A stretch of 64,000 nucleotides of DNA from Ligula intestinalis (taxonomy: Eukaryota; Platyhelminthes; Cestoda; Diphyllobothriidea; Diphyllobothriidae). The first letter of the stretch is position 1. The number at the start of each line of letters is the position of its first letter. Shown here one piece after another: positions 1 through 12,800 of the stretch. Under the pieces are notes generated by a model. That model made no database searches. It had not been told where the DNA came from and saw nothing but the letters and a program-made list of their open reading frames with translations. Location: NCBI GenBank assembly GCA_036362985.1, contig JAYGXS010000004.1:26531705-26595704 (forward strand), given 5' to 3'. A program made the position numbers and the translations under genes.

Positions 1-3000
1 TGACTAATCTTGCAGACGTTCGTTTTTCTTGGCAATGAATTTTCCGTGTTTCGATAATTTTTAAAATATGGCCTAGACAAGTAGGTGCATTGGAAGAAAT
101 GCCCAAAACTCACGATTTATGCAAATGCGTTCAATATATATATCTTATTTTGAAGGTTTTGGTAAGCAAGTAGAATATAGTCCTTATTTATGGCCGAACG
201 ACTGATGCCAGTGAAAATCGCAGTGTTAATTAGCATTTCAAGGGCAACCTCAACCTCGTCGTCATAGAAATCTTGAAATAATTGTAAAAAATGCGACGGA
301 AGGAAATTCCTCATCGGGTACACAAAAATGGTAGGTAAGGATTGAATGTGACGATTCTATTTGAATTTGTTCATTTCTGACAAGCAAGCCCGCACATGAG
401 CTTACGAACTATCTTACTTCTGTGACTTCCAAATCGGCCCAATCAAGCGAAAATCTGGTTGCCTTAGTCCAGAGTGACACAAGAAATTTATAAGCGGAAG
501 AAACAACTATAAATTCCCATTAAAACGTTTTGGAGTACGTAATCGAGCTTTGAGCTCTTCGTTCACAACTAAACGTTACATTGTACGTAATATGGAAGCA
601 TATATATCCCAAAATATTATAAAGGGATTACTTTCCAATTAAATTCTACTTGTGTTGCTTCATTCACTTTTTGTGGACGGGCTTTCTCTACATTTAAACT
701 AAACTTTACCTAGTATGCCCGATTTTCATTTTGTGAAATTTTCTGCTTTTCATAAATCGCTTTTGATAAATCACAATATTCCCTATTTTGAAGAAAGACC
801 ATAATTTTGCTGCTGCAAGACTTTATGGGACGCAATGTGAGCAACTTTCGCGAAACAGGGATTTCCTTGTAAAAATCCTTAGATTTCATCAGATAGACGA
901 TGCACTGAAGATAGGCGTTAAGTAACTAGTGAGAAGACGCTGCAGATTATTTTAATAGTTTATTTCCAAACTGTCAGATATATCTCTCTCATCCTTTACC
1001 TGCCAGTCTTATCCACTATTTTGCTCCTCACGTCAAGTTCTGGATTGTGCTACCCCTCACTCTTTCATCACGCTATCGCAGGGGGTTAAGGAAGTTACAC
1101 TCTATTAACTGCGATCTTCAGTCCATGGTTACTTAGGAGAGAAGAAGTCAGTGGAGGTCAGAGTAGTAGGAACAGTATATTGTGTACACAGAGGAACGGA
1201 GAATAGATAAAAGAAGTCTGACTTGGGAGAACACGACCAGCCAGGAGAGCCAGTCAGGCCCAAGTTCCGCTTGACAGCAGGCAGGCCAGTGAGCAGGAAG
1301 AGAGTAATTTATGCGTGCAGGCTTGCTATTCGTCACCGGCCCAAAAGGCTTCTATGCGGCAACAGTGATTGGCTGATCCAGGCATCGAAATCCACAATCG
1401 TGAGATTCTAGTGAAGTTCAATTTGACGTGAGCTAGTCACAACGATGCATTAAAAGTTGTAGTCTGGAAGACTGCCAACTGACACGAGAACTTGGTCTTC
1501 CTCTAAGGACAAAAAATCCGGCTGTAATGGTTTTTTAAATATGGCACTCCCACTTCCAATCAATCGAAGTCTAAATTGTTTTTGTCGGTATGAAATCCTA
1601 GCGCGCGCAGACACAGGCAGATACGCTCTACAGCCTTATCAGCCACTGCATTCGAATTCGCCTCCGCTCGTCCTCACTCCTTCCTGTTTCCGTTGTTACG
1701 AGTCTACCCTAACCGAATGTCAGCATAATTTTGTTTTGACGCGGCGTGCCTTTGGCCGACTACCTACAACAATATTTTAGTAATGCGGAATGCCTCAAGA
1801 TCATAGGTCTTCGCTGGTGACCACCTTCAACCAACTGACGATAAGAGTTCTTTGTTCAGTGGGAGTGGCCTTAAAGTATTGCGTTTACGCTGTGACCGTC
1901 CCCACGCGATGTCCTTAAACCGCTGGACCGGACTACACACACGCACGCATGACCAATTAGTTGCAGTTCCTCAAGGGCCACTTAGGCGCGCCACTTTGCA
2001 GGTGACTTTCTTGCAACACACAAATCAAGCAATACTTGAACTCGATTACCAATCACATCTCAGACAGTGAGTTGCAACACGGACTGGGCACAGCCATACC
2101 CCCTCAGTCCCGGGCTTCGCCCCGTGGCCACACATCAGCACTGGTTCTACGCCATCGACATACTGTCACCCGGGACAGCAAATCCGGGTTTTAAAAACAA
2201 AAAAACTCTCCTCCGGGTGGCTTCTGCTTTTACACCCTCTCCTTCTTGTGTTCTTCCTTGTGGATTCAAGCCTTCTCAACCACTGCCTCCGCCCCCACTT
2301 CCACTCCTCCTGACTCTTTGTCCTCGGGCCTAGGTGTTTAATGGACAAGAGGGTGGTAGACGCTGTGCGAGTCTGCCATCGCTATAGACGAATTCATACG
2401 CAAGTCAACGTCCTTGCGTCCACCATTCCATGGGGGGGGGGGGGGGGGTGACCATTGTCGTTTGAGATGGTCAAACTGACGCACACATGATAAGTTGTCC
2501 GGCTTAGTCGATACTACCAGTGGTGGACCGTGGAAGTTTGCGTCGCCAGCGGCTACCAGCGGAGGATATCTGCGCAGTCCAATCCAACTCTCAATCTTTC
2601 ACCACTTGATAGAGTGCAGCTAAGGGTAAGCACAATGACCAATTTCGTTTGACGCAGTGTCTTGCATGTCACTTAATTGCCAGTGAATGCATAGCACACT
2701 CGAACATAGTAACTGCAAGGCAACGAAAGCTCCGGTAAGCATTCCTTCCGTATTTTTGATAAAACCGCATCATTAGTCGGCAATATTTTTGTCTAAAACT
2801 CGTTTTAGCTGGAATTAATTTTTAAAAAAACATTTCCTGATCAGCCTTACTTGCTCTTTCCGAGTATGCACCAATGGTTATTCGGAGTCACACCCACTAG
2901 AGATGGGATCGCCAGCTGGAACTGATCAAGCATACAATTTCCTGGTCCTTCGCAGTAAGAAGCTGGTACAAATGAGAATTTGTCCAGAAACGGGCTCCAT

Positions 3001-3629
3001 AAGAGAATGCTGGACTTCCTTGCAGTCTGCCCTATCAGCGCCCATAGTTTTTCATCTACCTATCTATAAATATTATGTCAGAAATGCACAGGTGATCTGG
3101 AGCTGTTGAATTATCTTGGCAGCGTTGGTACTAGCTAGGAGGCCCAGACACGAGTTTCTCCGGTATTTTGCCGATGCGCGACACAGGTACGAGGGCTCTG
3201 ATATATCAGCGGGTCCCCTAGCCTTCTCTGTTTTCTTTCTGGTTAATATACCGGCTCCGAAAGTTCAGCTTTTTAAGTCCCTTAGAAATTAATTTCTGTG
3301 CTCGGTTTGGATTTGTTGTTCAAGCTCTGTAGGCATAGACCAACATTTGGTGTGTCTATTTTGGCTAAACTTCATCAGTCAGTGCGGGATAACCACGTTA
3401 TATACACATGCCCCATACGGGCAGACAGAAGAATAATTTAATGTTTTAATTGACCATATTGGCAGTACAGGTAATGTGAATTTTGCAACCGCTGTGTAGA
3501 TGCGCCGGCGCCTCAACCTAGAGCGTGTGACCATCTACGACCTTGAGGATATTGATTTAAGTTTTGCAAACTTTGTAAAAGGGCTGTCATCGCGTTAACG
3601 CACTAGTCGCAGCTCACAGCTCGTTCAAC
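1..3629. other. Region upstream of DRC10, no supported gene
   Basis: The first kilobase is AT-rich. From 1.1 to 2.7 kb base composition becomes clearly GC-richer, with short frames on both strands that resemble no family I know, ending at a G17 tract; this is probably an interspersed repeat. A frame on the minus strand (about 356-117) is open for some 80 codons, but I could find no splice context for it. Confidence 0.5.
2432..2448. repeat. G17 homopolymer
   Basis: Uninterrupted run of 17 G on the plus strand at the end of a GC-rich patch in otherwise AT-rich DNA. Length may be affected by sequencing error. Confidence 0.9.
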
Positions 3630-3869
3630 ATGTCTCAGTATTCCGTCGCCCTATGGAACAAGTTGCCCCCAATTACCGAACGTTCCAGCTGTATTCATCG
3701 TGCGTGGGACCTGAAGAGCAACGTCTCACAAAACACAATGAACGTACTAAGACCAGTGCAGACACATTTGCAACCCATTGAAGCAAAGCGCGCAATGCTG
3801 ATCTTTGACGATCTAGTGACTAAGGTTCTGCTAGTTGGGGCTTTTCCGAAAATAATATCTAACATTGAG
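3630..3869 (+). CDS. DRC10 (IQCD): DRC10 exon 1 (residues 1-80)
   Basis: Starts at ATG 3630 (context ttcaacATG) and ends after codon GAG before a GTCAGT donor at 3870, phase 0. The ATG places the conserved EAKR block at residue 51, about where it lies in vertebrate IQCD, which supports this start. Reading on without splicing meets a stop at 3933-3935, so an intron is needed. No TATA box is evident upstream; CACAG lies 10 bp before the ATG and could be a 5'-UTR or spliced-leader acceptor, which I cannot verify. Confidence 0.88.
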
Positions 3870-6800
3870 GTCAGTCAACTGCAGCAGGTGTGCTTTACTT
3901 CATCCACAGACCTTCGCTCTGCTCGTTGGCAATGAGGCAACAAATATGTTTAAGCAGATTGAACCTCTGGCAAAAGAGTTGGACGAGGGTGTTACCCCAG
4001 GGTCATCTCTCAAGATCCTCGAACTGACGGAAATAGCAAACAAAGTAGACGATCCTTTTTTCAAAGAGCCGAAAAACAGGCTACTTAGGGTAAGTAGACT
4101 CTAGGTAATTTATTGCATTCATCGGTTTCTAACAAATAAATTCCTTAGGAGACTTAAGAGGGGTCCCATCAGGATAATCTTAATTTTGAGATTTTTACCA
4201 GCAAAAACTAAGTAGAAGTTAAGTCTTCGACCTAAAAAATGTCCAAACCAAATCTAATAGCAGATGCATTTTTACATAGAGGCAGACAAACGTTAACGAA
4301 ACATACGACAGACCGATCGGTTCCCAACAATTCTTAGTCCATAAAGTAGCTGGTTAAAATACGCTATCGGTTATTCTGCACGTTTCGCTGTACATAATAA
4401 TGACTTTAAGCTAAAAGGGACGAGTTAATTTGTTAGCCTTATTTATTGTCCTTGCACTTATTTGAGTAAGGTTTACCCCAGTTATTAGAATAGTACTAAG
4501 CTTAATTGATGTTAATCTTATTTAGATATTCTAGTCACAGAAAAGGTAAGAGGTTTAGCGCAGCCATGTGTATATTATACATACTTACTCGATCATTATT
4601 TGTTATTGAGTCTACTTTACTTCGTTTAACAGTTAAATATTATTCCTCTTAGATCTAGGTATCCAGTCTTCATGCATGTCCATGAACAGAAATATCTAGG
4701 ACTCAGGAATATTAGCTGATGCATGAGCAGAAAGGCTCGGCGAGTTCGTGCTGAGGAAGACATCTTCGGTGTATCTTTAGTGACGTAATCGTATTAATGT
4801 TCAACAAATGCGATATGCGGGGCAGAGGCAGGGACGTCTCAGCTGACGTTTAATCGGTACGCCTGAGCCGTTTTCAATCCGAGAACTGTGATATCCCTTT
4901 CACGGCTTTGCATATACTTTAAAATTGCGAATACATGGTTTAGAAATCACACTTTTCAGTAACTATAAATCACTTCTGTGGGCCTCATGCCTTGATAAGC
5001 ATGCAACTAAGTGCAACTCGGACTTGCGCAGTCAAAAATTTCGATGAATGTAACAGCGGGCCAAACGCAGCTGTTGCATAATTAATCGCTCTAAGCCAAA
5101 TTTTCGACCTACATTTTGCATAATTTCATGGAAGCCTGCCTTCTAATCTTAGCAAGCGTTTTTGGTCTAATTTAATGTCTAATTGTAAGAATCTAAAAAG
5201 GCGGTAAATGGCGCATGACAGAATTGTTGCCCAGAGTTTAGTAGTATGCTTTAAATAATGGCGCAGAGTTTTTAAGTATGACGCAGGAGAGATTTTATGG
5301 GTCAGGGATCCATCTTGATTGTTCTGACGTCAAAAGAGTGCACTCTGGGCGCAATTTTTTACATGCACCTGTGGCTGCTGGCTAAACGAGGCACGCATTA
5401 ATTTCCAGGGCTTGAGAAGAAGAAGCAGCGGTGATTGCTGGGACAATAATTTATTCGCCTAATCTTTTGAATTTCATCACGGATCTAGCCACAGAAGCAG
5501 TGGTAGAAACCGGTAATTCATACGCAGGGATTATTTAGCGTTTAGAGGATAAAGTCGCTATGCTACTGCATACTTATGACAATTTACGGCCCCGTCTTTC
5601 GAGGCCAATTGCCCACTTGTGTGCTGGATTTGGGCCGCCGTTTGGCGCAGGCATTAGGCGACGCGTGCCTATCTACGTTCTCTAAATGGCGACCTAATTT
5701 GGCCAAGCCAAGTCTCAGCACCGAATAGGGGTTGGACAGGTCGTTGTATGTGCCGCCACACGGGGAGACGTACAGGCGACCGCGTCGCCTAATGTCTCCG
5801 CCTAATGTCATGCCCAAATCCAGCAGGGGCGATAAAAATTCAAAAGGTCCCGACCTGCACGTCGGCTATCAAGCTATTAATACACAAGCGGACAACTTAC
5901 TTTGAAGGATGGAGTAGTTACTTACCGTAAGCCTGCAGTAGCGTGGTGATTATACTGCAAACGCCCTGTGTATGAATTACCTGGTTCTGAGAATCTGCGG
6001 TAGATTTTAAAATGTCAGGCGACTAAATGTATTGTCCCAGCCATCACATCTACTGCTTTACAGTTACCTCCTGGTACTCACATTTTGCTTGTACGGGCAT
6101 TCCGGAGATCCCTTAACCATTCACATGTGTCTGGTGGACCAGGGCTGCTACCGGTTACCCAAATCAAACTTGGTATCTGAGATTATAGCCGGAAGCTTAG
6201 TTGAGGCAAACAATTAAGTTGGGGAAATGAGGAATTTCTGTTTACCTTGAAATGCAAGGTACTGCTTTTTTCAAAAGAGAAACAAAGTTAGGCGTCAAAT
6301 GGCGCCTGTCTGACGCTGTAAGCTTCTGTTCTTTTCTAGAAGGAATTATACCTTTGAGTTAATGAAAAATAAAATCATCGAATCAGTTGACAGGTTAAGA
6401 GTAAAACCAGAAGGCAGCGATTTGGGCCATCCGGTAGGAAAAGGACATATAGAAATAACCCTGTTATTTTTTAAAATTTGACTATGAAGTGCAACAGCCA
6501 TTTCGTGATGCGTAATAACGATAAAAATAAGAAGCACATGAAAACGTACCAAAATGAGAACACTATACGTGTTCTCGGAAAAGCAAATATTTGCAGTGTT
6601 TAAAGAAAAAGCATAGGCTTTTTGATGTTTGCAGGCTCGCAGGGCGAAGTCCCAGCCAAAATCCAGCATGCCGTAATATAATAATGTAATCATGTGGCAG
6701 TAGCTACTGTTCGAAAAATATTGGAACCTCTTACAGCATATCGTGCTAAGTTTCGCGTTTTTGGTCTGGACTTTATTTAAGACCGAAAACTAAAGAGTCC

Positions 6801-9800
6801 ACTGAAGACCTTCCCAATGAGAACAACATGTGTGTGTTTGATGCTTAAATGTTTGTTTTTCATTAACAAGGTAGAGAATTAAATAAGAGTTTTGTGAGTA
6901 TATCGATAACTCTGCGAATACTTTGATCTTTTTTCATAATATGCCAATCTGGAGTTTTACCTGTCCATTGTTAACCATATGCTTTTAAGTCTTTGGAGCA
7001 GAGATTAGGAAAGACTTAAGGTTCAAACAATCCCAAATTTGAGTAACTTGTATTTATATTCTCCTAATGTGTTTTTAATTTAACTAGATTTTTACTTCAC
7101 CTTGCACATCAGTAAAAGCTGTTCGTGCTGAAACAGGTGCCAGTAACTGTTCACGTTATAATTAATCACAGTCCAGTTTGTTTTAAAAAAATTCTGGTCT
7201 CTCTTTTCAAACCAAAAATGCACATGTTTGATGCACATTTAATATTAATAATTAAGCCACTTATGCTGTCGCCTTGACGCCAATAGGCAGATTCAGTCAT
7301 ATTCTGTGAATGTTCGAATGGATCACCTAATAACGGAGATTAAAAGGCTCAATAAATGTCAGCCAAAATTATGCAATGTGTTTTCGATTCTAAAGTGTCT
7401 TAACGGGTTTATAATATTGATTATATTGCAGTCCAATTTCAAGAGATTTCAGTCACGCTAGAATTTTGGCTATTCAATGAGCTTATTCGCGGCCGCCGGC
7501 GAACATTACACTGCAAAAAATCATTAACTATGCTTTATGAAATTTCCTTTTTAAATATAAACATTCTCACAAATTCAAATATAGTATGAAAAAACATGAA
7601 GAAGAGGTATCGTACTGATTAATTCTGTCTGTAAAGTATATAACATGGTTTAAATTCACTGCAATGTTTAAGAGCCCTATGCGATAACATCCGTATAGTG
7701 CAAAGAAACATGCGATTTATCTTTTGTGGAATGTAAACAGAATGCATTTTGGAAACCGTCAATGTAAGAGTAAAGCGGGTCGGGTCACAATTACTCAGCA
7801 GTTCAAACTACTTTTAAAAACCAAAAGGTTTATATATTTTCATGCTTAACGTTTTAAGAAAATGCTATTTGTTATGAGAGGAGTGTAAAAAGAAAACAAG
7901 AGCTTCTAAAATCACAAAGAAACGTTCCTACAACATAAACAGCTCTTTTTTATGGAGTATTGTCTTTGCAAGCGACCGAAAAAGCTCAGTTGAAAGCTTG
8001 TATGTTGGTTTGACCGAAATATCTCAGAAGTATGTTGCATAATAATCAATATAAAAAATTAATTGCAGTAATATTTCCATATTTAAATCAAATCTCAGCA
8101 TTTGGTTAACATTTAAATAAGATAAGAAATCGACCACCTGGTCCGCATCGTGCACAGCACATCCCCACATATTGCTTGAAGTCTTTCGCATCTCAATATT
8201 ATTTATGACAGTAGGGGTCCTACAGAAAGGTACGTTTGACTCAGTAGATGATTTGACACGTGTCAATTTCAGCAAGCCTTCAAAATGAGAGGCTCTAGCA
8301 AAGTCGTGGAAAGAAGACATCGGGATGTGGCGTTTGCACCAACATTCAAACTGCCTTCCTATCAAAAATGATAATCTCAAACTTTGCGACGTTTTGTAAA
8401 TTGTGATGACAAGCTAACTAGAACTACTACAGGCAACTCAAACAAAAAAAATAATTGCAACTTAAACGGCATACCTACTTTGCGGACTGCGGCTGTTTTG
8501 AAAAGCTATGCAATTGGTCACTCAAGTGCCCAAGATAGCACATAACGGAATTATATGAGAAGCACCCTTTTCGATACCCACTGAAAATCTGCACAGATGC
8601 AGACTTCTTGCGATTTAACATTTTAGTTTCCAGCTGATGCAGAACCGGTTGACGGTAGTGCAGCAGTCGTTAGAGTAAGAGGTGCGAAGGACATAGCATT
8701 GGTAAACTGAATTTGTGGAGGTATTGTTGTGTGAAGAGAGTTCGGTGGTTTGGACCAACCGTCTAAGTCACGTACACATCTACTTCAATCAGCTGTTCGG
8801 CTGTTGTGCACTACACACTACCTGACTTGCTTGTTTCACATAGCAAAGTCTGCATTTTTAGGGGGCCTACTTGATATTTAGCATCAGGAATATTTTCATC
8901 CGTATTTCGGAGTTCACACGGCAGCCGTTGTACTACTTACGTGAAGGCCACTTCTAGTCGGTTAATGCTATTAAAAACCTCCCACTCCCTTGATGGTGAT
9001 CGCAAAATGCCCGTGATATGACAGTTGAAAGGCCGTATTAATGCGCCTTCGTCGAGCTAGGATGCATAGTCAACCATTTTACGCAAACTGTTACCTCACA
9101 TAATTTATGAGATTGCGGTTACACCGAAAGATGTTGCGCCAGAAGTTGATTGCGAGTATATATAGTGTGCACTGCTCTTGACTTGAAATTTTTCGGATAG
9201 CTTAAAGGTGGACTATGACATCAATGTAGGTAGTTGTTCTAAACGACATTCGGAATCCAGTTACTGTTAGTCGAACCTTAGGCCAATTTGTAATAGCGGG
9301 TGTTTTTTAAAAAGTCACGAAAACGAGTGACGGGGAACGCTTTGTTTTCACTCTAAGATATGTGTCATTTAACTGATGCGTTTCATTTCCAGCCAGTCTT
9401 TACAGCTTGTGTGTTAGTTCTTCCATCGATTTACATGACGTCCACCATATGTACAAGAGTAGGGACGGTGACTGTATATTGAAAGAAGACACACCACTAT
9501 CTACCGCACTCTAAACCCTCTTGTCATTGAACCGAGGACAAGAAAAAGTCGAGATGACCGAGCAGGAATCGAGCATAAGCCGCTTTCTCCAACGCAGTCA
9601 CAAAAAACGCTTAACTGACAGTAGCCATTCGTGCTGGTACTACTACATTATCTACCATCACCCACCTCCAGAAAGATTCAAGCAGCCTTAGTCTCGATTT
9701 TCTTCTACTTCAACCACTGTTTGTATTGTTGCTTATAGCGGTGTATCTGAGTGAAGGTAGTGGTGGTACTATTACTGACGCTAATATTTTGTCAGAGAAG

Positions 9801-12800
9801 ACACTGACTGGAGTCAGATCTGGGCTCGTGTTCTTTTAATAACAGCTATGAGTAGGGATAGTGATTTTTGCTTTTTCGAGTAGAGTAGGTGTTTGGGGCT
9901 CGGAGCACATCAAGGTTTGCCTTGGTTGTTTCCTAAAGTTTAAGCTACTAGGGCTAGGATACTACTTCTACTAAAAGTGCTGTACCTATGCTAGAAATGC
10001 TAGTTATAGCACTCATACTTGCTAAAAGTAGTAAGTGGCGAGCTACAGTGTGGCCTGTACGTGCATGTAGGAAATCTTAAACTAGTATGTGAACTGCACT
10101 GATCGCATCTGAGGTCGCATCTACCGCACCTATGGTCCTAGGCTACGCGGCCCTGTCACACCCGTTCTCGTATCAACCTACTGCTGACGACGTGGCGGGT
10201 TCCTCAGCTCTTGGCATAGCAAAGGCGTATCATGGTCGCATCTCCGGTTCTTCAGGACGTTCTCGTGACTCCGAGGTCTCCTCCTCGTATGGTCTTTCGG
10301 ATGTTGATATTACTCATCATGGACGCCATGGCTGCCGTCAACATTCACAAAAGCATCATGCCTCTATCATTCACATACTTCCCCCACGAGCGACAGTTTT
10401 GCTCCTAAAAACCACAAATGACATTCCATTTTGGATTATGAACCAGCCTAAGGAGTTTTTCACTGTCTGCTCTTTTTCTTCAATTACACTGCTGGCTCGT
10501 GTAAACTGAGTGTGAGTGTATTACTTGAAACAAGCGAGTAGTCGTTTGAAATTGTGTCAACAACTTCTTTGGAATGTTCGGATATGGCGATGCATTGCTT
10601 AAATCTTATGTACCAAGAGGGAGTTCAAAGGCGTTTGCCTATACTTCCCTTAATAAATTTGACTTGGCTTGACTTGACAAATACGCAGTCGCAACCTGCA
10701 TGGTGATTTTAATAATTTGAACGATTTAAGAAACGTGTATTTAATAAAAGATGAATATCTCAGATCCAATTAGGTCGTAACAGAGTGGAATTTGCCATTT
10801 TCTCAAGATATTACTGTTAGAATTGCTATGCGTTTGATAGGCGTCCTAGTTCTAGTAAACATACTTTCTAAAACCAGTAAGGGCAAGCTACAGTGCGGCC
10901 TGTACGTGCTTGTATTAAATCGGAAGTTAGTATGCTGATGAAGTCTAATCGAGCAGTACTTAGCTGAGAAGCATTATTTAATAATGTGTCAAGTTCACTC
11001 CCTTTCCTTCCCCACCTGAACCCTTAGTGTCTCTGTCTAATCTTAGGTTTGGAGACCATCCGACGTAGTCACGGCCGATTTTGATAGTGTGTGGATAGCC
11101 GTTAGAGAACTTGTATGGACAGTCACGGGAACCAGTGTTAGGCCGTCAGGGCTTCTACTCAATTCATACTACTAGGGATAGGATACTACTGTATGAAGCA
11201 CTTTGTCTATGCTAAAGAAGCTAGCTGTAGTAATGATACCTGCTAAAACTATTAAGTGGCAAGCTAAAGTGCGGCCTGCACGTGCATGTAGGAAATCTTA
11301 GACTAGTACGCAGTTGTCACCTACATGGGAGTTTAATAAGCTGAACGAGTAAAGAAACAAGTATTTGATAGAAGCTCAAACTACCAGGTATTTAGGTCGT
11401 AACAAAGAGGTATTTGTTGTTTTTCCAGGCAACTTTTGACTTTTTACCGTACCTAGCTGTAGCTGAGATTTTTAAGTCTAGCATTTTTCTGAATAGGTGC
11501 ACTACAAGTACTGTACTAGAAGAAAATTATGGCAGTATATTGCAGCAGAAATAGTGCAATATTAGTGATGCTGGTGATGGTAGCGATTTTGGTTTGTATA
11601 GTCCAAAGGCAACGTTTACCAAATTTCATCTATCGGGCATATAACTATACATGTTGGGAGTCAACCCTAGCTAGGGATGAAAGTGGGGACGGGCATATTA
11701 ATACCTAGCACTAATCGGCGGCTAAATCAAGTGCCCAGAAATCTCGATTGCTTGACATGACATCTAGGGGTTTGTCTGTCCGGGCCATAGGAATATCATC
11801 TTTTGTGGCCACTGGGGGTAGCTTTCGATAGATAATGCAAATCTAAGACTATTAGGGCTAGAATACTGCCAACTAAAGTTTTCTGCCAATGCTAAGAATT
11901 CTAATTTTAGTAATCCTAGTGCTAAGACCAGTATTTATTATACTGCGATGTGGTCTGCACGTGCATGTATTAAGCCGGAACCTAGTATGCAGATGCAACC
12001 TGTATCGGCAATTATTTAGACATTTGCCCTTATTAGGCTAACTTCTGACTTTTGGCAGTGCCTGACTTTCTCTCTTGAGGATAAGAAGACGTCTCCTATA
12101 TAGAAGAAGAGCAATCTATTCCATAATATACAAACATAGCTACATCCTGCAGCTGTGTCATTAGCTCAGTAATAATAGATAAGCAGAGTAGATGGGAATG
12201 TGAGCTAACCACCTTTTCTGTCTTCATCTGGTGTTTTTGTGTTGGCATGCCGTCTCTCTACGGAGTCGTAGATCAGCAGATATAGGCAGGCGGATTTCGC
12301 TTGACTGCCCGGCAGCTTCGGTGTTCTTACAAGAGATGTTTATAGGCCTTACCAATGTTACTTAGTCGAGCTAGGGTGCATAGTCGACCATTTTATGCAT
12401 ACCGTTGCCTCAAATAATTCATGAGAATGTGGTTACACCGAAAAACTTTGCACTAGAATTCACTTTTGAGTATATGTCATATAAACTGCTATTGATATGT
12501 TATTTTTCGGATAGCTTAAACGTGGAATATGACGTCCATGCAGGTAGTCTTTTCAAGCGAAATTTTGAATCTAGTTATTAGATAATTAACCGAAGGTTAG
12601 TTGAACCTTAGGCCGATTTCTTATAGCGGCTCTTTTTAAAAAGTCAGTAAATTGGTGACAGGGAACACGTTGTTTGAACGTTATGATATGTGCCATTTGA
12701 CATATGTGTTTCAATTCCAGCCAGTTGTTGGCGCTCAGGTTAGTGTCGAAACACGCATATGCACGCCAATTTTACTTGGGGCGCAAACAAATGCCAGTGC

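Noticed and set aside
117..356. Open minus-strand frame of ~80 codons (…NFLPSHFLQLFQDFYDDEVE…)
   Set aside because: Reads protein-like in its middle, but lacks a convincing acceptor or donor and matches no family I recognise. Kept out as a gene call; it could be a terminal exon of a gene outside the window.
6346..6693. 115-codon minus-strand frame
   Set aside because: Hydrophobic and AT-driven wording without any motif; no splice context.
8024..8380. 118-codon minus-strand frame
   Set aside because: No recognisable domain, inside a 10-kb intron, and composition like its surroundings; length is expected by chance over 64 kb.
10132..10509. 125-codon Ser/His-rich frame
   Set aside because: Lies wholly in the inserted LINE-like 3' end, with no RT or endonuclease motif; probably untranslated region.
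9031..12744. Calling the direct repeats true LTRs of a Ty3/Copia element
   Set aside because: No TG...CA ends, primer-binding site, polypurine tract or gag/pol coding between them.
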